A stretch of DNA of 64,000 nt, taken from Verrucomicrobiales bacterium (GTDB taxonomy: Bacteria > Verrucomicrobiota > Verrucomicrobiia > Limisphaerales > CAIMTB01). The stretch lies in contig JAEUHG010000030.1 of the NCBI GenBank assembly GCA_016795425.1, forward strand, positions 1-64,000, written 5' to 3'. The notes beneath the pieces are model-generated. The model was not told where the DNA came from, made no database searches, and worked only from the letters and a program-made list of their open reading frames with translations. Positions 37,187 through 47,636 of this stretch are shown here, one piece after another (positions within the stretch are counted from its first letter, which is position 1; each line of letters begins with the position of its first letter). The position numbers and the translations under genes were made by a program.

Positions 37187-37596
37187 GATTTGGCATTCAA
37201 CCAACCTCTGTCGTCAACCTCGGACTGCCTGTCAGGCGTAGCTGAGCAACTGGACGACGACAATGTCTGTTGAAAGGTCGGTAGAGTGCTGCCGCAATCC
37301 ACGACGCTTCGCGACAAACCGAGCGAGGACAGTCCGCCAGGTCTTGGACTGCGCCAATCCCCTGGCGCTTTCGGACACGGAAAGCGGTAGAGGGCTACCG
37401 CAATCCACGACGCTTCGCGACAAACCGAGCGGGGACAGTCCGCCAGGTCTTGGACTGATGCTTCCCCAACGACCCTTATTGCGCGGATTCAGGATTGAGC
37501 AAATCCCTGACGCCGAGGACAGTCGACTAAGCCTGCATCCATCCACGAGCTCCCGTGGGAGCAGGGAATCCTGCTGAACGATCCGAAGAGAGTCCT
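37187..37596. other. Divergent gap of 410 bases
   Basis: The gap lies between the HAF/beta-helix gene and the pseudopilin gene. Its main content is the duplicated family C repeat at 37279-37457. No gene or clear promoter was recognised. Confidence 0.6.
37279..37457. repeat. Repeat family C: two 73-bp direct copies
   Basis: Copies at 37279-37351 and 37385-37457 differ at only three positions and are 106 bases apart. Each starts CGGTAGAG, contains ACGACGCTTCGCGACAAACC and ends CAGTCCGCCAGGTCTTGGACTG-like sequence, where CAGTCC and GGACTG can pair. A related 41-bp piece lies in reverse orientation at 62555-62595. Confidence 0.9.
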
Positions 37597-38466
37597 ATGA
37601 ACAACCGCAATCCTGCGACGCGCTATGGCCGCGTCAGCGTCGGATTTACGCTGATTGAACTGCTGGTTGTGATCGCCATCATTGCCATCCTCGCCTCCAT
37701 GCTTCTGCCGGCCCTCGCCAAAGCGAAGGGGAAAGCCAAGCAGACAGCCTGCCTCAACAACCAACGTCAGATCGGAATCGCCACGGTGATGTATGTCGGC
37801 TCCAACGAGGCCTATCCGGGCTGCCTGTCGGTCGTCCGGGGCTTCTACTACGTCTGGCCCGTCCGCCTGTTCTCCGAAATGGGCACGAACCGCGCGATCT
37901 TCTCGTGTCCGGCGGCGATTCCCGAAAGCCGGTGGGACACCAATCTCAACAAAACGCTGGGGCACCGCGCCGGGCTCGACGGTCGCAACGATCCCTGGGC
38001 CATCACAGAGACCTCCCTCTTTTCAATCGGATACAATGACTGGGGTCTCAACAGTCCGGGCGCCTCACCGCATCTGGGGTTGGGCGGCGATATTGACGGT
38101 CCCGTCGCCGCCGGGACCGTGGTGAAGGACACCATGGTAAGGCACCCGAGCGAAATGATCATGCTCGGTGACAGTAAGCCGGGCAATGGCCAGGCCCGTC
38201 CCAAGGTGGGATCCTTCGACGCCAATATCGACCCTCGGAGCCCGGATGACGGTCCGGCAAACCGGCACAACTTCCGCACCGTTCTCATGTTCGCCGACGG
38301 TCATGCCGAGGCGGCTCGCCGCCGGGACATCGTCAATCCAAGGAACGACCATTGGCGGGCCCGCTGGAACAATGACAACCTCGCACACTCGCCACGAACC
38401 AAGGAACCACCGGTGATCGCGGATTGGAACGTCGATACCGCCGGCGAAAGCCGCCTGGATCCGTGA
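37597..38466 (+). CDS. Type II/IV pseudopilin-like protein, DUF1559-type end
   Basis: 289 residues from ATG 37597, preceded by GAAGAGAG. The prepilin peptidase site is '[30 protein letters not shown]', with Glu at +5 after cleavage following Gly, leaving a classic pilin helix. The globular part ends with '[14 protein letters not shown]', an exact H-x9-DG motif of the Planctomycete/Verrucomicrobia pseudopilin group. Such proteins are very numerous in these phyla and are thought to be handled by the type II secretion or pilus machinery. No prepilin peptidase or other pilus genes are nearby, so this is an orphan copy. Confidence 0.93.
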   Translation: MNNRNPATRYGRVSVGFTLIELLVVIAIIAILASMLLPALAKAKGKAKQTACLNNQRQIGIATVMYVGSNEAYPGCLSVVRGFYYVWPVRLFSEMGTNRAIFSCPAAIPESRWDTNLNKTLGHRAGLDGRNDPWAITETSLFSIGYNDWGLNSPGASPHLGLGGDIDGPVAAGTVVKDTMVRHPSEMIMLGDSKPGNGQARPKVGSFDANIDPRSPDDGPANRHNFRTVLMFADGHAEAARRRDIVNPRNDHWRARWNNDNLAHSPRTKEPPVIADWNVDTAGESRLDP

Positions 38467-38642
38467 TTCCTCCCAAGACTTAGCCTCCTCCCGTCGACCT
38501 AGGGTCCCGAGTCCGTCGAAGTCGCGTCCCGAATTCGTGCTCGGTCTTCGGCCGCCCGAGCCGGCGTGTCGCTGCATCCACGGTCCGCCACTTGTCACTT
38601 CCGTTCCTTGACTACGTCAGTCATCGTGCGGCCGAAGTTTCT

Positions 38643-41600
38643 ATGATTTCCTATCGTGGGTTAGCCCGTCTCCTCTGGTCTGCGGTGGTCTGGCTGGGCT
38701 TCGGACATGCGAATGGCATGACGTTTCGGGAGGTGCAGTTGGAACTCGTCGTGCACCCGGGAATTCCCCATCAAGCCTTCGGAAATCCGGTGTACACCAA
38801 TAGCGTTCCTTACGCGGGCGGCTTGACCGTGAGTTCTGATGCCTCCTGGGTGATCCCTCAGTGGAATGCCGAACGCCGCGAGATACTTCTCCAGTTCGTC
38901 AATACCAACCTCTTCAGTCCCGCGACCGCGACCGTGCGGGCGGAATCGCCCGGCGAAACCAATGAGTTCTATGTCCACGCCAATGTCGTCGCCCCGAATG
39001 TCGTTCGCATGCTGACCGACCCGTCACGGCCCAAAGTCTACGCGCTGCACCAGAGCGGCGTCGATCAGGGCACCCTCATCGTGGTCGATCCGAAAACCGG
39101 CCGCCCCGTGGAGAGCAGGACACTGGGTCATCGGCCGACTGACCTGCGGATCGACCCGAGCGCGGATGAACTATTGATCCTTCACTCCGCGGACAAGAAC
39201 GTGTGGGTTCTGGGGCTGCCGGACCTGGGGGTGCGGCAGACGATCGTGCTTCCCGAGTTTCAGAACTGGGGGGCGGACAGCACGGATGCGAATCTCGGTT
39301 GGGTCCCGGGAATGTTCTCTACTACACCGATGGCCAATGGGCACCGGTGCTTTACGTTCTGGACCGTGCCAGCGGTTCGATCCTCCAGCGAGTGGGCATC
39401 GATTCCAATGGTTTCGGGGACTTTGCCGTCAGCCCGGACCGCAAGAGCCTGGTCGGCTGGGCCCAATACGGGTGGTCGGCGGGCTGGGCCGGATCCTATC
39501 TGGCACGATTCGACATCGCCGAGAACGGCACGCTGATCCACCGCGAGCAGACCGACGGCCAGTGGCCCACCGTCCTCCAGCGTGATCCGCTCGACTCGCC
39601 GGTTCTCTTCGACCAATCCGGCGCTCGGGTGTTTGCCAAACAAGTCGTCGTCGATGCCGCCGCGATCAAGACGACCTTGCGTTCGTTCCCCAGAGTGGTC
39701 TACGCCATTTCCCCGAATGGCGAATTGGCCTGCAGCCCTCCCGAGCTGTACCGGACATCGACCGGCAATAGTCTCCACTCACTGCCCGGTTCCGCGATTC
39801 TACCTGTCATCACGCCGGACTACAGCCGGCTCGTGTACTTCGACTCGACGGAAAAGAACTTCAAATCGATCGACCTCGTGCAGGCGGTGGGGACCGCCAA
39901 CCTGGGCCTTGACCTCGATCCCGACGACGGGGCGGTGATCACTCCCCCGAAAAGACTCCGCTGGTTGCCGGTCACAGGCGCCTCCGCCTACCGAGTCTAT
40001 TGGGGTACCAACCAGGACGCCGTCCGCGTCGCCACTCCTGACTCCCCGGAGTATCTGGGCGAGGCCCGTCTTCCAGAGTGGAGTCGGCAGCTGACCGCCA
40101 TCGCCGGCACCCGGTACTACTGGAGAATCGACGCCCTGGTGGACGGGGTTCCCGTGGCGGGAGACGTGCTCTCCTACACCGTGTCGCCTCTTTCAATTTC
40201 AGTCACGCACCTCAAAGGAACCGCGATCGGCGGATTCGCCTCCGAACTTGCGTCGTTTGATCTCAATTCCGAATCGCCAGGCCTTTCGTGGGAGATTTCT
40301 TCTCCCGAAGCTTGGATCTCGTTTTCCACAAACCGCGGCGTGACGCCCGCCCGGATTCGGGTGGTGGTCGATGCCTCGCGACTTCCGGTGGGTACTCAAT
40401 CCGCCACGATTCAGGTGGGGACCTCCGAAGGCACCGTGGCCCGCCTTCCTGTGTTGGTGCGAGTGGCGCCCCTGACGGTAACCCAGCTTCAAAGCGATCC
40501 AGGGTCCGCGTTTGTGTACGCCATTTCCGAAGACTCCCAGGATCCGAGCGTCAAAGCCCAACTCCTGGAGATCAACACCGAAACTCAAACGCTGACCCGC
40601 AAGGTCGATGTGGGTTCATCGGTGACCGATCTCGCCATCCACCCGGCCGACGGCAGGATCTACGTGCCCAATTGGCGAATCGGCACGTTGCTGGCGGTGA
40701 ATCGGACCACTTTCGAGGTGGAACGGTCCTATGGATTCAAGGCCTTCGGCGGCATCGGATACGGAGGCGGCGATGTCTATCGCGTCTCCGCCGGCGTGGC
40801 AGGGCGCCTGGTCGTCGAGGAAGCCGATCAATGGATCAACATCCATCTCTTCGATACCGCGGCCGGCAACGTCATTCACAGCACCAATGTGCGCGAAGGT
40901 GGCGGTCGGTTCGGAACCGGGGGTCGTTACTACTACCACGGTGAAAACAATTCTTCCGGCGCCACCATTCAGCGCTACGACGTGTCAGGCAACACCTTCA
41001 GCTTGCTGACCTCAATCCGTGTCGAAAGCGCCTCGTACTACGGCTCCCGCGTCGTGACCGTCTCCGAGGATGGCAGCCGGGTGTTTTGGAACGGATCCGT
41101 GTTCGACGAGGCATTGAAGGAACTCTGGACGTTCGGCGAGCACGTCTACTCCTGCACTCCCGACGGTCGCTTCGCGTTCGCATATGAACGCATCTACGAC
41201 ACCCACCGCCGTGTCCAGGTACTGCAAATGCCGGCGCCCACGACGGTGTCGACCTACAACAGCACCAGCAAGAAACTGGTGGCTCAGGTGGGCCCCACAC
41301 TCCGGTTCTATACCTTGGATCCTTCGGCTCTCTCCCTGACCACGCCGAAACTCACGGCCGCTTCGATTCTGCCCAACGGCATTTCCCTTGCCTGGACCGA
41401 CGCCTCGCTGGAGATGGCGTTCGTTCTTCAAATGCGGATGCTGGGAGCCGAGGCATGGACGGATCTCGCCACCCTGACGGCCAACACCGTCCTCCACGAG
41501 GTCCCCAACCTTCTCTCGGGTCGTGGTTACCAGTTTCGAGTTCGAGCGACGGCCCTGAACTTGAGTTCTGAGTGGAGCGAGGTCCTCACGGTCACGACCC

Positions 41601-43306
41601 CCGGCTTTCCTCCGGATTCCCCCATTCTTTCCCCGCCCGTTGCCACCTTCCGCGGCATCCGATTGGAGTGGTCTGCGTCAACCGGCGCCACCGGTCTGAT
41701 CCTCGAGCGTCGCACCAATGACGCACCCTGGCTTCTCCTGCCAATCCCGGCCGACACCACGAGCTACGACGACTCCGATGTGATCCCGGGCGGCCAGTAC
41801 CAATACCGCATCACCGCTACCAATGCTTGGGGGGCCTCCGCTCCGAGCCTCACCGTCCCGATTCTGGTCCCCTATCCCACTCCTCCGATCGCCCCGAATC
41901 CACCCAGCCTCGACATGCTTCCCGGACTCAGCATTCGTATCTCCTGGGAGCCCGTGTCGGATGCGGAGTCCTATGACCTCGAATTCCTTCCGTCGGGACA
42001 AGTCGATTGGAGACCGCTGGCGGCGACGGATCGACACACCACGTCGTACACCAACCAAGTCGTCATTCTCGGCGGCACCTATGGCTACCGCGTCGTCGCC
42101 GTCAACGCCTACGGCCGATCCAATCCTTCGACACCCAGGACCATCGTCGCCACCAAGGTGGTCCCGCTCCTCGAGGATGGTTTCGAAAGCGGCCCTTCCC
42201 ACGGCGTCTGGGACAGCGTCTCGGGCGCGGAGACACGGCTGGGCCCTGACCCGACCGACAGCCACATTCTGTGGTTCGGATTGGGTGAGGCGCGCTCGGC
42301 CATCACGATACCGTTCCCTTCGAGGGAAGGTTCGATCCTGGAATTCTCCCTGCGCGTCGGTCCTCCCGCTACCACCAACGAATGGTGGGACCCCGTGGAG
42401 CCAGGAAAGGGACTCATCATCGAAGCCTCGTCGAACGGCGCCCAATGGAGAGTCCTGGAAAACCTCGAACTGGCGGCACTGACAACGGCCAATTCCTGGA
42501 GCCGCCGCTCCTACCGACTCCCCGTCCAGGTCACCGGCGATGCCACCCGGGTGCGAATTCGCCAACCCGTTCATTCCGGCCAAGGAAAGGATACCTGGGC
42601 GCTCGACTCGTGGATGATTCAAGGCCCCATTGTGGCCGCTCCCCTCCCGCCCTCCTGGCTCATCACCACACCCTCCGCCTCGACCTCTGTCGACCTGGTC
42701 TGGGAACGAGTCAGTGTCGCGACCGTGTACGGAGTGGAACGATTCGAAGGCGAAGCCGGCTGGGTCAACCGAACGACCGTTCCCGCTGCTGAACCCTGGT
42801 ATCGAGACGTCCAATGCACTCCAGGGACCACCTACCGATACCGGGTCAGGGCGATGCTGGGGACCGAACCTTCGGCCCCGTCACCGGCCGTCTACGGCAA
42901 CACTCTGTCCCAGATCGTCGAGTGGATGATTGAACAGACCGGTCGCGCCACCGAACCGCCCACGTCCCTCACGGATTCCCAATGGAGCAGCTTCGCTTTT
43001 GGCCTCGACTGGGACGCCCCTGCGCAGCATTACGATCCCGCCTCTTCCCGTCCTGGTCTCCCGGTCATCCAGGTGGAAACCCCCGCCGGTCGGTTCGACA
43101 TCAGGTTCATGCGCCGCAAGGCGTCGATGAATCCGGGCGTCCGTTACCTGCCGGAGATCTCATCCGACCTCGCCACCTGGCGACCCTGCGCGGAACCCGT
43201 CCACGTGGAGTCCATCAACGAACTCTGGGAGTTGGTCCGCATCGTGGAACCGGGCACCTCCGACCGCCATCGCTTTTGCAGGGTCCGGGTCGTGATCGCC
43301 GAATAG
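38643..43306 (+). pseudogene. Secreted propeller / BACON / FN3 protein interrupted by a -1 frameshift
   Basis: Read through one shift this encodes about 1554 residues. The first frame begins MISYRGLARLLWSAVVWLGF (signal peptide) and runs sensibly to 'NWGADSTDANLGWVPG' near 39311. The second continues 'NVLYYTDGQWAPVLYVLDRA' from the same point. The join falls at CCCGGG (39305-39310); one extra G restores a single frame. A six-G run at 39268-39273 is a second candidate site. Domains: propeller-like start, BACON-like domain (about 40200-40470), a second propeller, three FN3 domains (about 41340-42150), a 'DGFESGPSHGVWDSVSG' jelly-roll module (about 42170-42630), and the usual C-terminal 'RYLPEISSDLATWRP...FCRVRVV' module. 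It could be a real pseudogene or a sequencing error. Confidence 0.8.
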
Positions 43307-43337
43307 CCATGCTCGATTCCGACGGCGCGCGGGCTGG

Positions 43338-44351
43338 CTACTTTGATCGCACCACCCAGCCGGGCTTCACCTCGCCCTCCCCCGCGAACGAGGCCCGGCT
43401 CTTATCTTCCTGGACCGCCTGCAACGTCAGTTCGCCGGCCAGTTTCTCCTCGGTGAACACCACGTTGCCCTTGTCGTCCTTGGTATCAACCGTCTCGAAC
43501 AACTGGACGACGTCGCCGTTCTTGAAGCCCTGGGCGGATCCAAGGCTGACGATGATCGCGTTCTTGTTGGCCACAGCCAGAACCTTGCCGGGCGTCTTCC
43601 TGGCCGCGGCGGCAGCGTCATTGGCCGCTTGAGCCACCTGCGCCGCCTGGGCGGACTTCTTCGCCTTGCGCGAAGAGACGGGAGGCGTGTAGGCACCCAG
43701 CTCCGAAGAAATCTTGCCCAGGGCGATCACGGTCGCCTTTCCCAGGGCGCTGTCCATGAACTCCTTGTTGTCGTAGCCAACCCGGCCACCGCTCCCGTTG
43801 ACGAAGACTCCCACATCAAAACTCGTGCCCTTCTGTTCGCCAACTGCCGACCCTGTCTTGAGAATCTTGCGATTGTTGGCATCGACCAACCGCCAATCGA
43901 TGCGAACGTCCGCGGAATTCTGCTTCACGCCGAGGTTTCCAAGCCCCAGGCCCCGCCCTACCCCGCCCAGCCCAACCCCGGTGCTCTTCGCCCCAAAACG
44001 CGTCACTTTTGCCGTAAACATGAAGTCGGCAGCGGCGAAACCGCCTTTGTCGACCTTGTCGCTCTGCTCAATCCAGCCGTCCTCACCCATTTTGATCTCA
44101 TCCTTCAGAGCCTCCAACTGCGTGTTCTCGAGAACGGCGTACTTGTTCAGTTTGGCGATCTCGGTGACCAGCATCTCGGCCAAGCCTTCACCCACGGCGG
44201 GCTGCCAGAATTCAATCACTGTGCGATCGCCATTGAACGGAGCCACAAAGACCGTCGGCAACTCGGATTCCTGAGCGGAGGCCACCCGAGACAAGACAAG
44301 GAGCGCGGCCAGCCATCCGCCCATCCACGCATCGACGCGCAATTTCATCAT
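43338..44351 (-). CDS. CsgG/HfaB-like secreted or outer-membrane protein
   Basis: 337 residues with signal peptide WMGGWLAALLVLSRVASA. A CsgG-like domain (about 30-220) contains 'PTVFVAPFNG', 'GEGLAEMLVTEIAKLNKYAVLEN', 'GGFAAADFMFTAKVTRFG' and 'VRIDWRLVDANNRKILKTGSA'. An Ala-rich linker (228-255) leads to a C-terminal FlgT-like domain ('VSLGSAQGFKNGDVVQLFETV'). CsgG forms the curli secretion pore, but no lipobox Cys was seen at the signal cleavage site and no curli genes are nearby. A relative acting in envelope biogenesis is more likely than a true curli pore. It converges with the FN3 gene, 31 bases apart. Confidence 0.75.
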   Translation of the reverse strand: MMKLRVDAWMGGWLAALLVLSRVASAQESELPTVFVAPFNGDRTVIEFWQPAVGEGLAEMLVTEIAKLNKYAVLENTQLEALKDEIKMGEDGWIEQSDKVDKGGFAAADFMFTAKVTRFGAKSTGVGLGGVGRGLGLGNLGVKQNSADVRIDWRLVDANNRKILKTGSAVGEQKGTSFDVGVFVNGSGGRVGYDNKEFMDSALGKATVIALGKISSELGAYTPPVSSRKAKKSAQAAQVAQAANDAAAAARKTPGKVLAVANKNAIIVSLGSAQGFKNGDVVQLFETVDTKDDKGNVVFTEEKLAGELTLQAVQEDKSRASFAGEGEVKPGWVVRSK

Positions 44352-44524
44352 GGGACCCGGGAATATCAGGAGTCCGCTCAGGGCTCAAGACTCCACCCGG
44401 CCGGCACGCCTCCGCCCCGGACCACCAAACTGCGGCGGCACCGCCCCGCCAGGAATCCGGCTCGACGTGCCAACTGAAACCGATTGTATTCGTTCGGCCC
44501 CCAATCCCAGCCCGACTCAGCCCC

Positions 44525-47500
44525 ATGCCCTTGCGCCCATCGCCCTGTCCTTCTCCAGCCCCTTCGATCCTTGTCGCCTCGCGTCGTCGCCTCCGCTTCA
44601 GCGGTCTGTTGCTGGGCGTGTCGCTGCTGTCGCCCATGCTCGGCCTGGCGGAGCCCAGCCCGCTGCGCATCCTGCACGTCGGTCAGGACGGTTCCCCCAG
44701 CAGTCGCCGTGCCCACGCGCTGATGCGCGAATTCGGACGTGAAGCCATCTGGTTCGAGTACACCACCGCACCCTCATCCGACTGGGTCCGACGCTTTGAC
44801 GCGGTGATCGTCGATGGCCCGGCTCTCAACGCCGCAAACCTCATCGACCTGCCGGCGACGCGCCGCATTTCTCTCGATTTTCCAGAAGCCGAATCCGGTC
44901 TCTCCAAACCTGAGTTTCTGGATCAGGTCCGTGCCCGCATTCTCGCCGCCGTGGGTGAGGTCCGAAGAAAGGAATGGGAGTCATTCATTGCGAACCGCGA
45001 ACCCGAGCGCCGTGAACCGAGTCCCACCGTGGCCAACTACGAAGGACGCCCCCAACCGATCACTTACCAGCATCCCTTCTCGGTGAAAGGCAGCCTGGAG
45101 CGGACCCAGGTTGCACCGGATCTTAAACTGGTGCCTTTCGCCGCTGAACCCGACATCGCCAAGCCGATCGCCATGGCCTGGGACGAGCGCGGCCGCTGCT
45201 GGGTCGCGGAAACGCGGGACTACCCGCATGACGTCAAACCCACGGGCGAGGGGAATGACAGCATCAAGATCTGCGAGGACACCGATGGTGACGGTCGGGC
45301 CGACAAATTCACCGTGTTCGCGGACCGGCTCAATATCCCGACCAGTCTGGTCTTCGCTCGCGGTGGCATCCTGGTCGCACAACCGCCGCGCCTCCTCTTC
45401 CTACGAGATACCGATGGCGATGACCGCGCCGATGTGCGCGAGGTGGTGATGGAAGGTTGGGGGATCGCCGACACCCACGCCCAGGCCAACAACCTCCACT
45501 GGGGCCACGATAACTGGCTCTACGGCTGTGTCGGGTACTCCGGCTTCAAGGGTTACGTTGGCGGACGTGAACTCGAGTTCCGCATGGGCACCTTCCGGTT
45601 CAAAGCCGACGGTTCGGCGCTCGAATTCCTGCATCAGTTCTCCAACAACGCATGGGGCCATGGCGTCAATGACGCCGGCGACCAGTTCGGCGGCACTGCC
45701 AATGGCGCCCCCATCTTCTACGGTGGCATCCCCGCCACGGCCTTTCCCGCCGGCGCGCGCGGTATCACCGCCAGGAAGATCAATACCGAAGACCTCGCCC
45801 ATCCCATTACGCCGAATTTCCGCCAGGTCGACGTGTTCGGCGGCTACACCGCCGCCGCTGGCAGCGCATTCATTTCCTCCGCAAACCTTCCGCCACGACT
45901 TCAGGGCAAGGCCATGGTCTGCGAACCGACCATGAAGCTCATCGCGCTCATGGATGTTCAACCCCAGGGCGCCGGCTACCTCGCCAAGGATGGCTTCAAT
46001 CTTGTCGCCAGCAGCGATGAATGGATGTCTCCGGTCTTCGCCGAGGTGGGTCCCGACGGCGCGGTGTGGTTCGCCGACTGGCAGAACTTCATCATCCAGC
46101 ACAACCCCACCCCCAGCCTGGCACGTGGCGGCTATGACGCGAAGACGGGCGTAGGCGGCGCCCACGAAAACCCGCTCCGCGACCATGTGCGGGGGCGCAT
46201 CTATCGCGTCGTCTGGGACCGGGCCAAAGCGCCCGCCATCCGGTCCCTGCGCAGCGCTTCGGACGCTCAACTCGTCCAAGCCCTGGGCAGCGACACCCTT
46301 CATTGGCGCTACACCGCCCAGCGCCTGCTTGTTGAAGGCAAGAAGACCTCCAGCGCCGCCGAGCTTCGGCGTCTGGTGACGGCCACAAACCTGCCACCCG
46401 CCGCCCTGCTGACGGCCATTCACGCGTTGTGGACCCTTCACGGTCTGGGCCAATTGGACGATGCCACCCACCATGCCGCCCTGCTCTCCCAGAAATCAGA
46501 ACTGCGGCGCAACGCCGTTCGCGCTCTCGGCAGCGACGCCCATTCTCAGTCTCTCTTCTTTGGCGCCGGGGTCGTCAGCGATCCTGACCTGATCACCCGT
46601 TTGGCGGCTTTCGTGAAACTTTCCGAGTTTCCTACCGGACCCCAGATTCAAACCGTCGTCGCCAACCTCTCCCGCAATCCCCTGGCTCGGTCCGATGAAT
46701 GGCTGACCGAAGCGACCCGACTCCTGGCCCGCAAACATCAGGTCGCCCTATTTCGCGAAGGCGACAATCTCCTGCCCAACCCCAGCCTTGAAGTACTGGG
46801 CGACAACGGACTTCCCAAAGGCTGGACCCGACGGGACTACGGCAACCGCCCGGCCAACCAAACCGCCCGATGGACCTCCGTCGCCGGATCCACCGTCGCC
46901 CACTCCGGGGATCGCGCGGTTCTCTGCGAAGCCAACGATGGCGAGGCCGACACCAGCCTTTACGCCGACGTCGTCCTCGAACCCAACACCAGCTACCGGC
47001 TCTCCGGCTGGGTTCGCGGCCGAGGGCTCCGAGGTAAGCTCAGTTTCAACGACCATCTCAACCGCTTCGAAACCGACCGCGTGACCCGCGACGGGGAGTG
47101 GACCGAAGTCGAGGCAGTGTTCAACAGCGGCGCCGCCACCAAGGGAAGTATCAACATCCTGTTCGTCGCGCGCGGCCAGGGATCCTTCGACGACGTGCGC
47201 TTGAGCAAACTCCTTCCCGTCGAGAACACGGAGGTCGCCATCGCCACTGGGGATCCCCAGCGCGGCGAGACCATCTTCTTCAAGCACGCCGCGGCCTGTG
47301 TGTACTGCCATCAGATCAAGGGCCAGGGCAGTACCGTTGGGCCGGCTCTCGATGGCATCGCCTCACGGCAACCGGCCGAATACATCCTCGAGAGCCTGCT
47401 CACTCCCAGCAAAGTCCTGGCCAAGGGGTACGAGAACTTGTCGATGTCCCCCATGCCGCCCATGGGCGACATCTTCACTCCCCAGGAACTCGCCGATATC

Positions 47501-47539
47501 CAAGCCTTCGTCGGCACTCTGCGCGAAGCCTTTCCATGA
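44525..47539 (+). CDS. PVC-type heme-binding CxxCH protein (membrane-bound dehydrogenase-like)
   Basis: 1004 residues with signal peptide FSGLLLGVSLLSPMLGLAE. After a ThuA-like N-terminal part ('LRILHVGQDGSPSSRRAHALMREFG'), the PVC membrane-bound dehydrogenase domain runs about 195-560 ('MAWDERGRCWVAETRDYP', 'DTDGDGRADKFTVFADRLNIPT'). HEAT-like repeats follow (565-720), then a CBM4/9-like sandwich (about 745-895; 'NLLPNPSLEVLGDNGLPKGW', 'YRLSGWVRGRGL'). A cytochrome c domain carries C925-VY-C928-H929 and ends 'MPPMGDIFTPQELADIQAFV'. Such proteins are abundant in Planctomycetota and Verrucomicrobiota and are thought to oxidise sugars in the periplasm. Substrate and electron acceptor are unknown. 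Confidence 0.88.
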   Translation: MPLRPSPCPSPAPSILVASRRRLRFSGLLLGVSLLSPMLGLAEPSPLRILHVGQDGSPSSRRAHALMREFGREAIWFEYTTAPSSDWVRRFDAVIVDGPALNAANLIDLPATRRISLDFPEAESGLSKPEFLDQVRARILAAVGEVRRKEWESFIANREPERREPSPTVANYEGRPQPITYQHPFSVKGSLERTQVAPDLKLVPFAAEPDIAKPIAMAWDERGRCWVAETRDYPHDVKPTGEGNDSIKICEDTDGDGRADKFTVFADRLNIPTSLVFARGGILVAQPPRLLFLRDTDGDDRADVREVVMEGWGIADTHAQANNLHWGHDNWLYGCVGYSGFKGYVGGRELEFRMGTFRFKADGSALEFLHQFSNNAWGHGVNDAGDQFGGTANGAPIFYGGIPATAFPAGARGITARKINTEDLAHPITPNFRQVDVFGGYTAAAGSAFISSANLPPRLQGKAMVCEPTMKLIALMDVQPQGAGYLAKDGFNLVASSDEWMSPVFAEVGPDGAVWFADWQNFIIQHNPTPSLARGGYDAKTGVGGAHENPLRDHVRGRIYRVVWDRAKAPAIRSLRSASDAQLVQALGSDTLHWRYTAQRLLVEGKKTSSAAELRRLVTATNLPPAALLTAIHALWTLHGLGQLDDATHHAALLSQKSELRRNAVRALGSDAHSQSLFFGAGVVSDPDLITRLAAFVKLSEFPTGPQIQTVVANLSRNPLARSDEWLTEATRLLARKHQVALFREGDNLLPNPSLEVLGDNGLPKGWTRRDYGNRPANQTARWTSVAGSTVAHSGDRAVLCEANDGEADTSLYADVVLEPNTSYRLSGWVRGRGLRGKLSFNDHLNRFETDRVTRDGEWTEVEAVFNSGAATKGSINILFVARGQGSFDDVRLSKLLPVENTEVAIATGDPQRGETIFFKHAAACVYCHQIKGQGSTVGPALDGIASRQPAEYILESLLTPSKVLAKGYENLSMSPMPPMGDIFTPQELADIQAFVGTLREAFP

Positions 47540-47557
47540 ACCGTTGAACCCAGCCCA

Positions 47558-47631
47558 CCTCGTCGCAGCGCGACGAGGGCCACCGGACTGGATCCCATTC
47601 AGACTAAGGTCAGCCCTGTCGCACTGCCCCC
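47558..47631 (+). repeat. Repeat family A, partial copy
   Basis: CCTCGTCGC-AGC-GCGACGAGG (47558-47578) is followed by CACCGGACTGGATCC and CAGCCCTGTCGC, as in the copy at 32256. It lies in the convergent gap between the cytochrome and DUF4838 genes and stops before the end segment found in full copies. Confidence 0.85.
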
Positions 47632-47636
47632 CGCGA

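Noticed and set aside
39300..39315. Programmed -1 ribosomal frameshift
   Set aside because: No X-XXY-YYZ slippery heptamer and no downstream stem recognised at the join; a simple indel explains it better.
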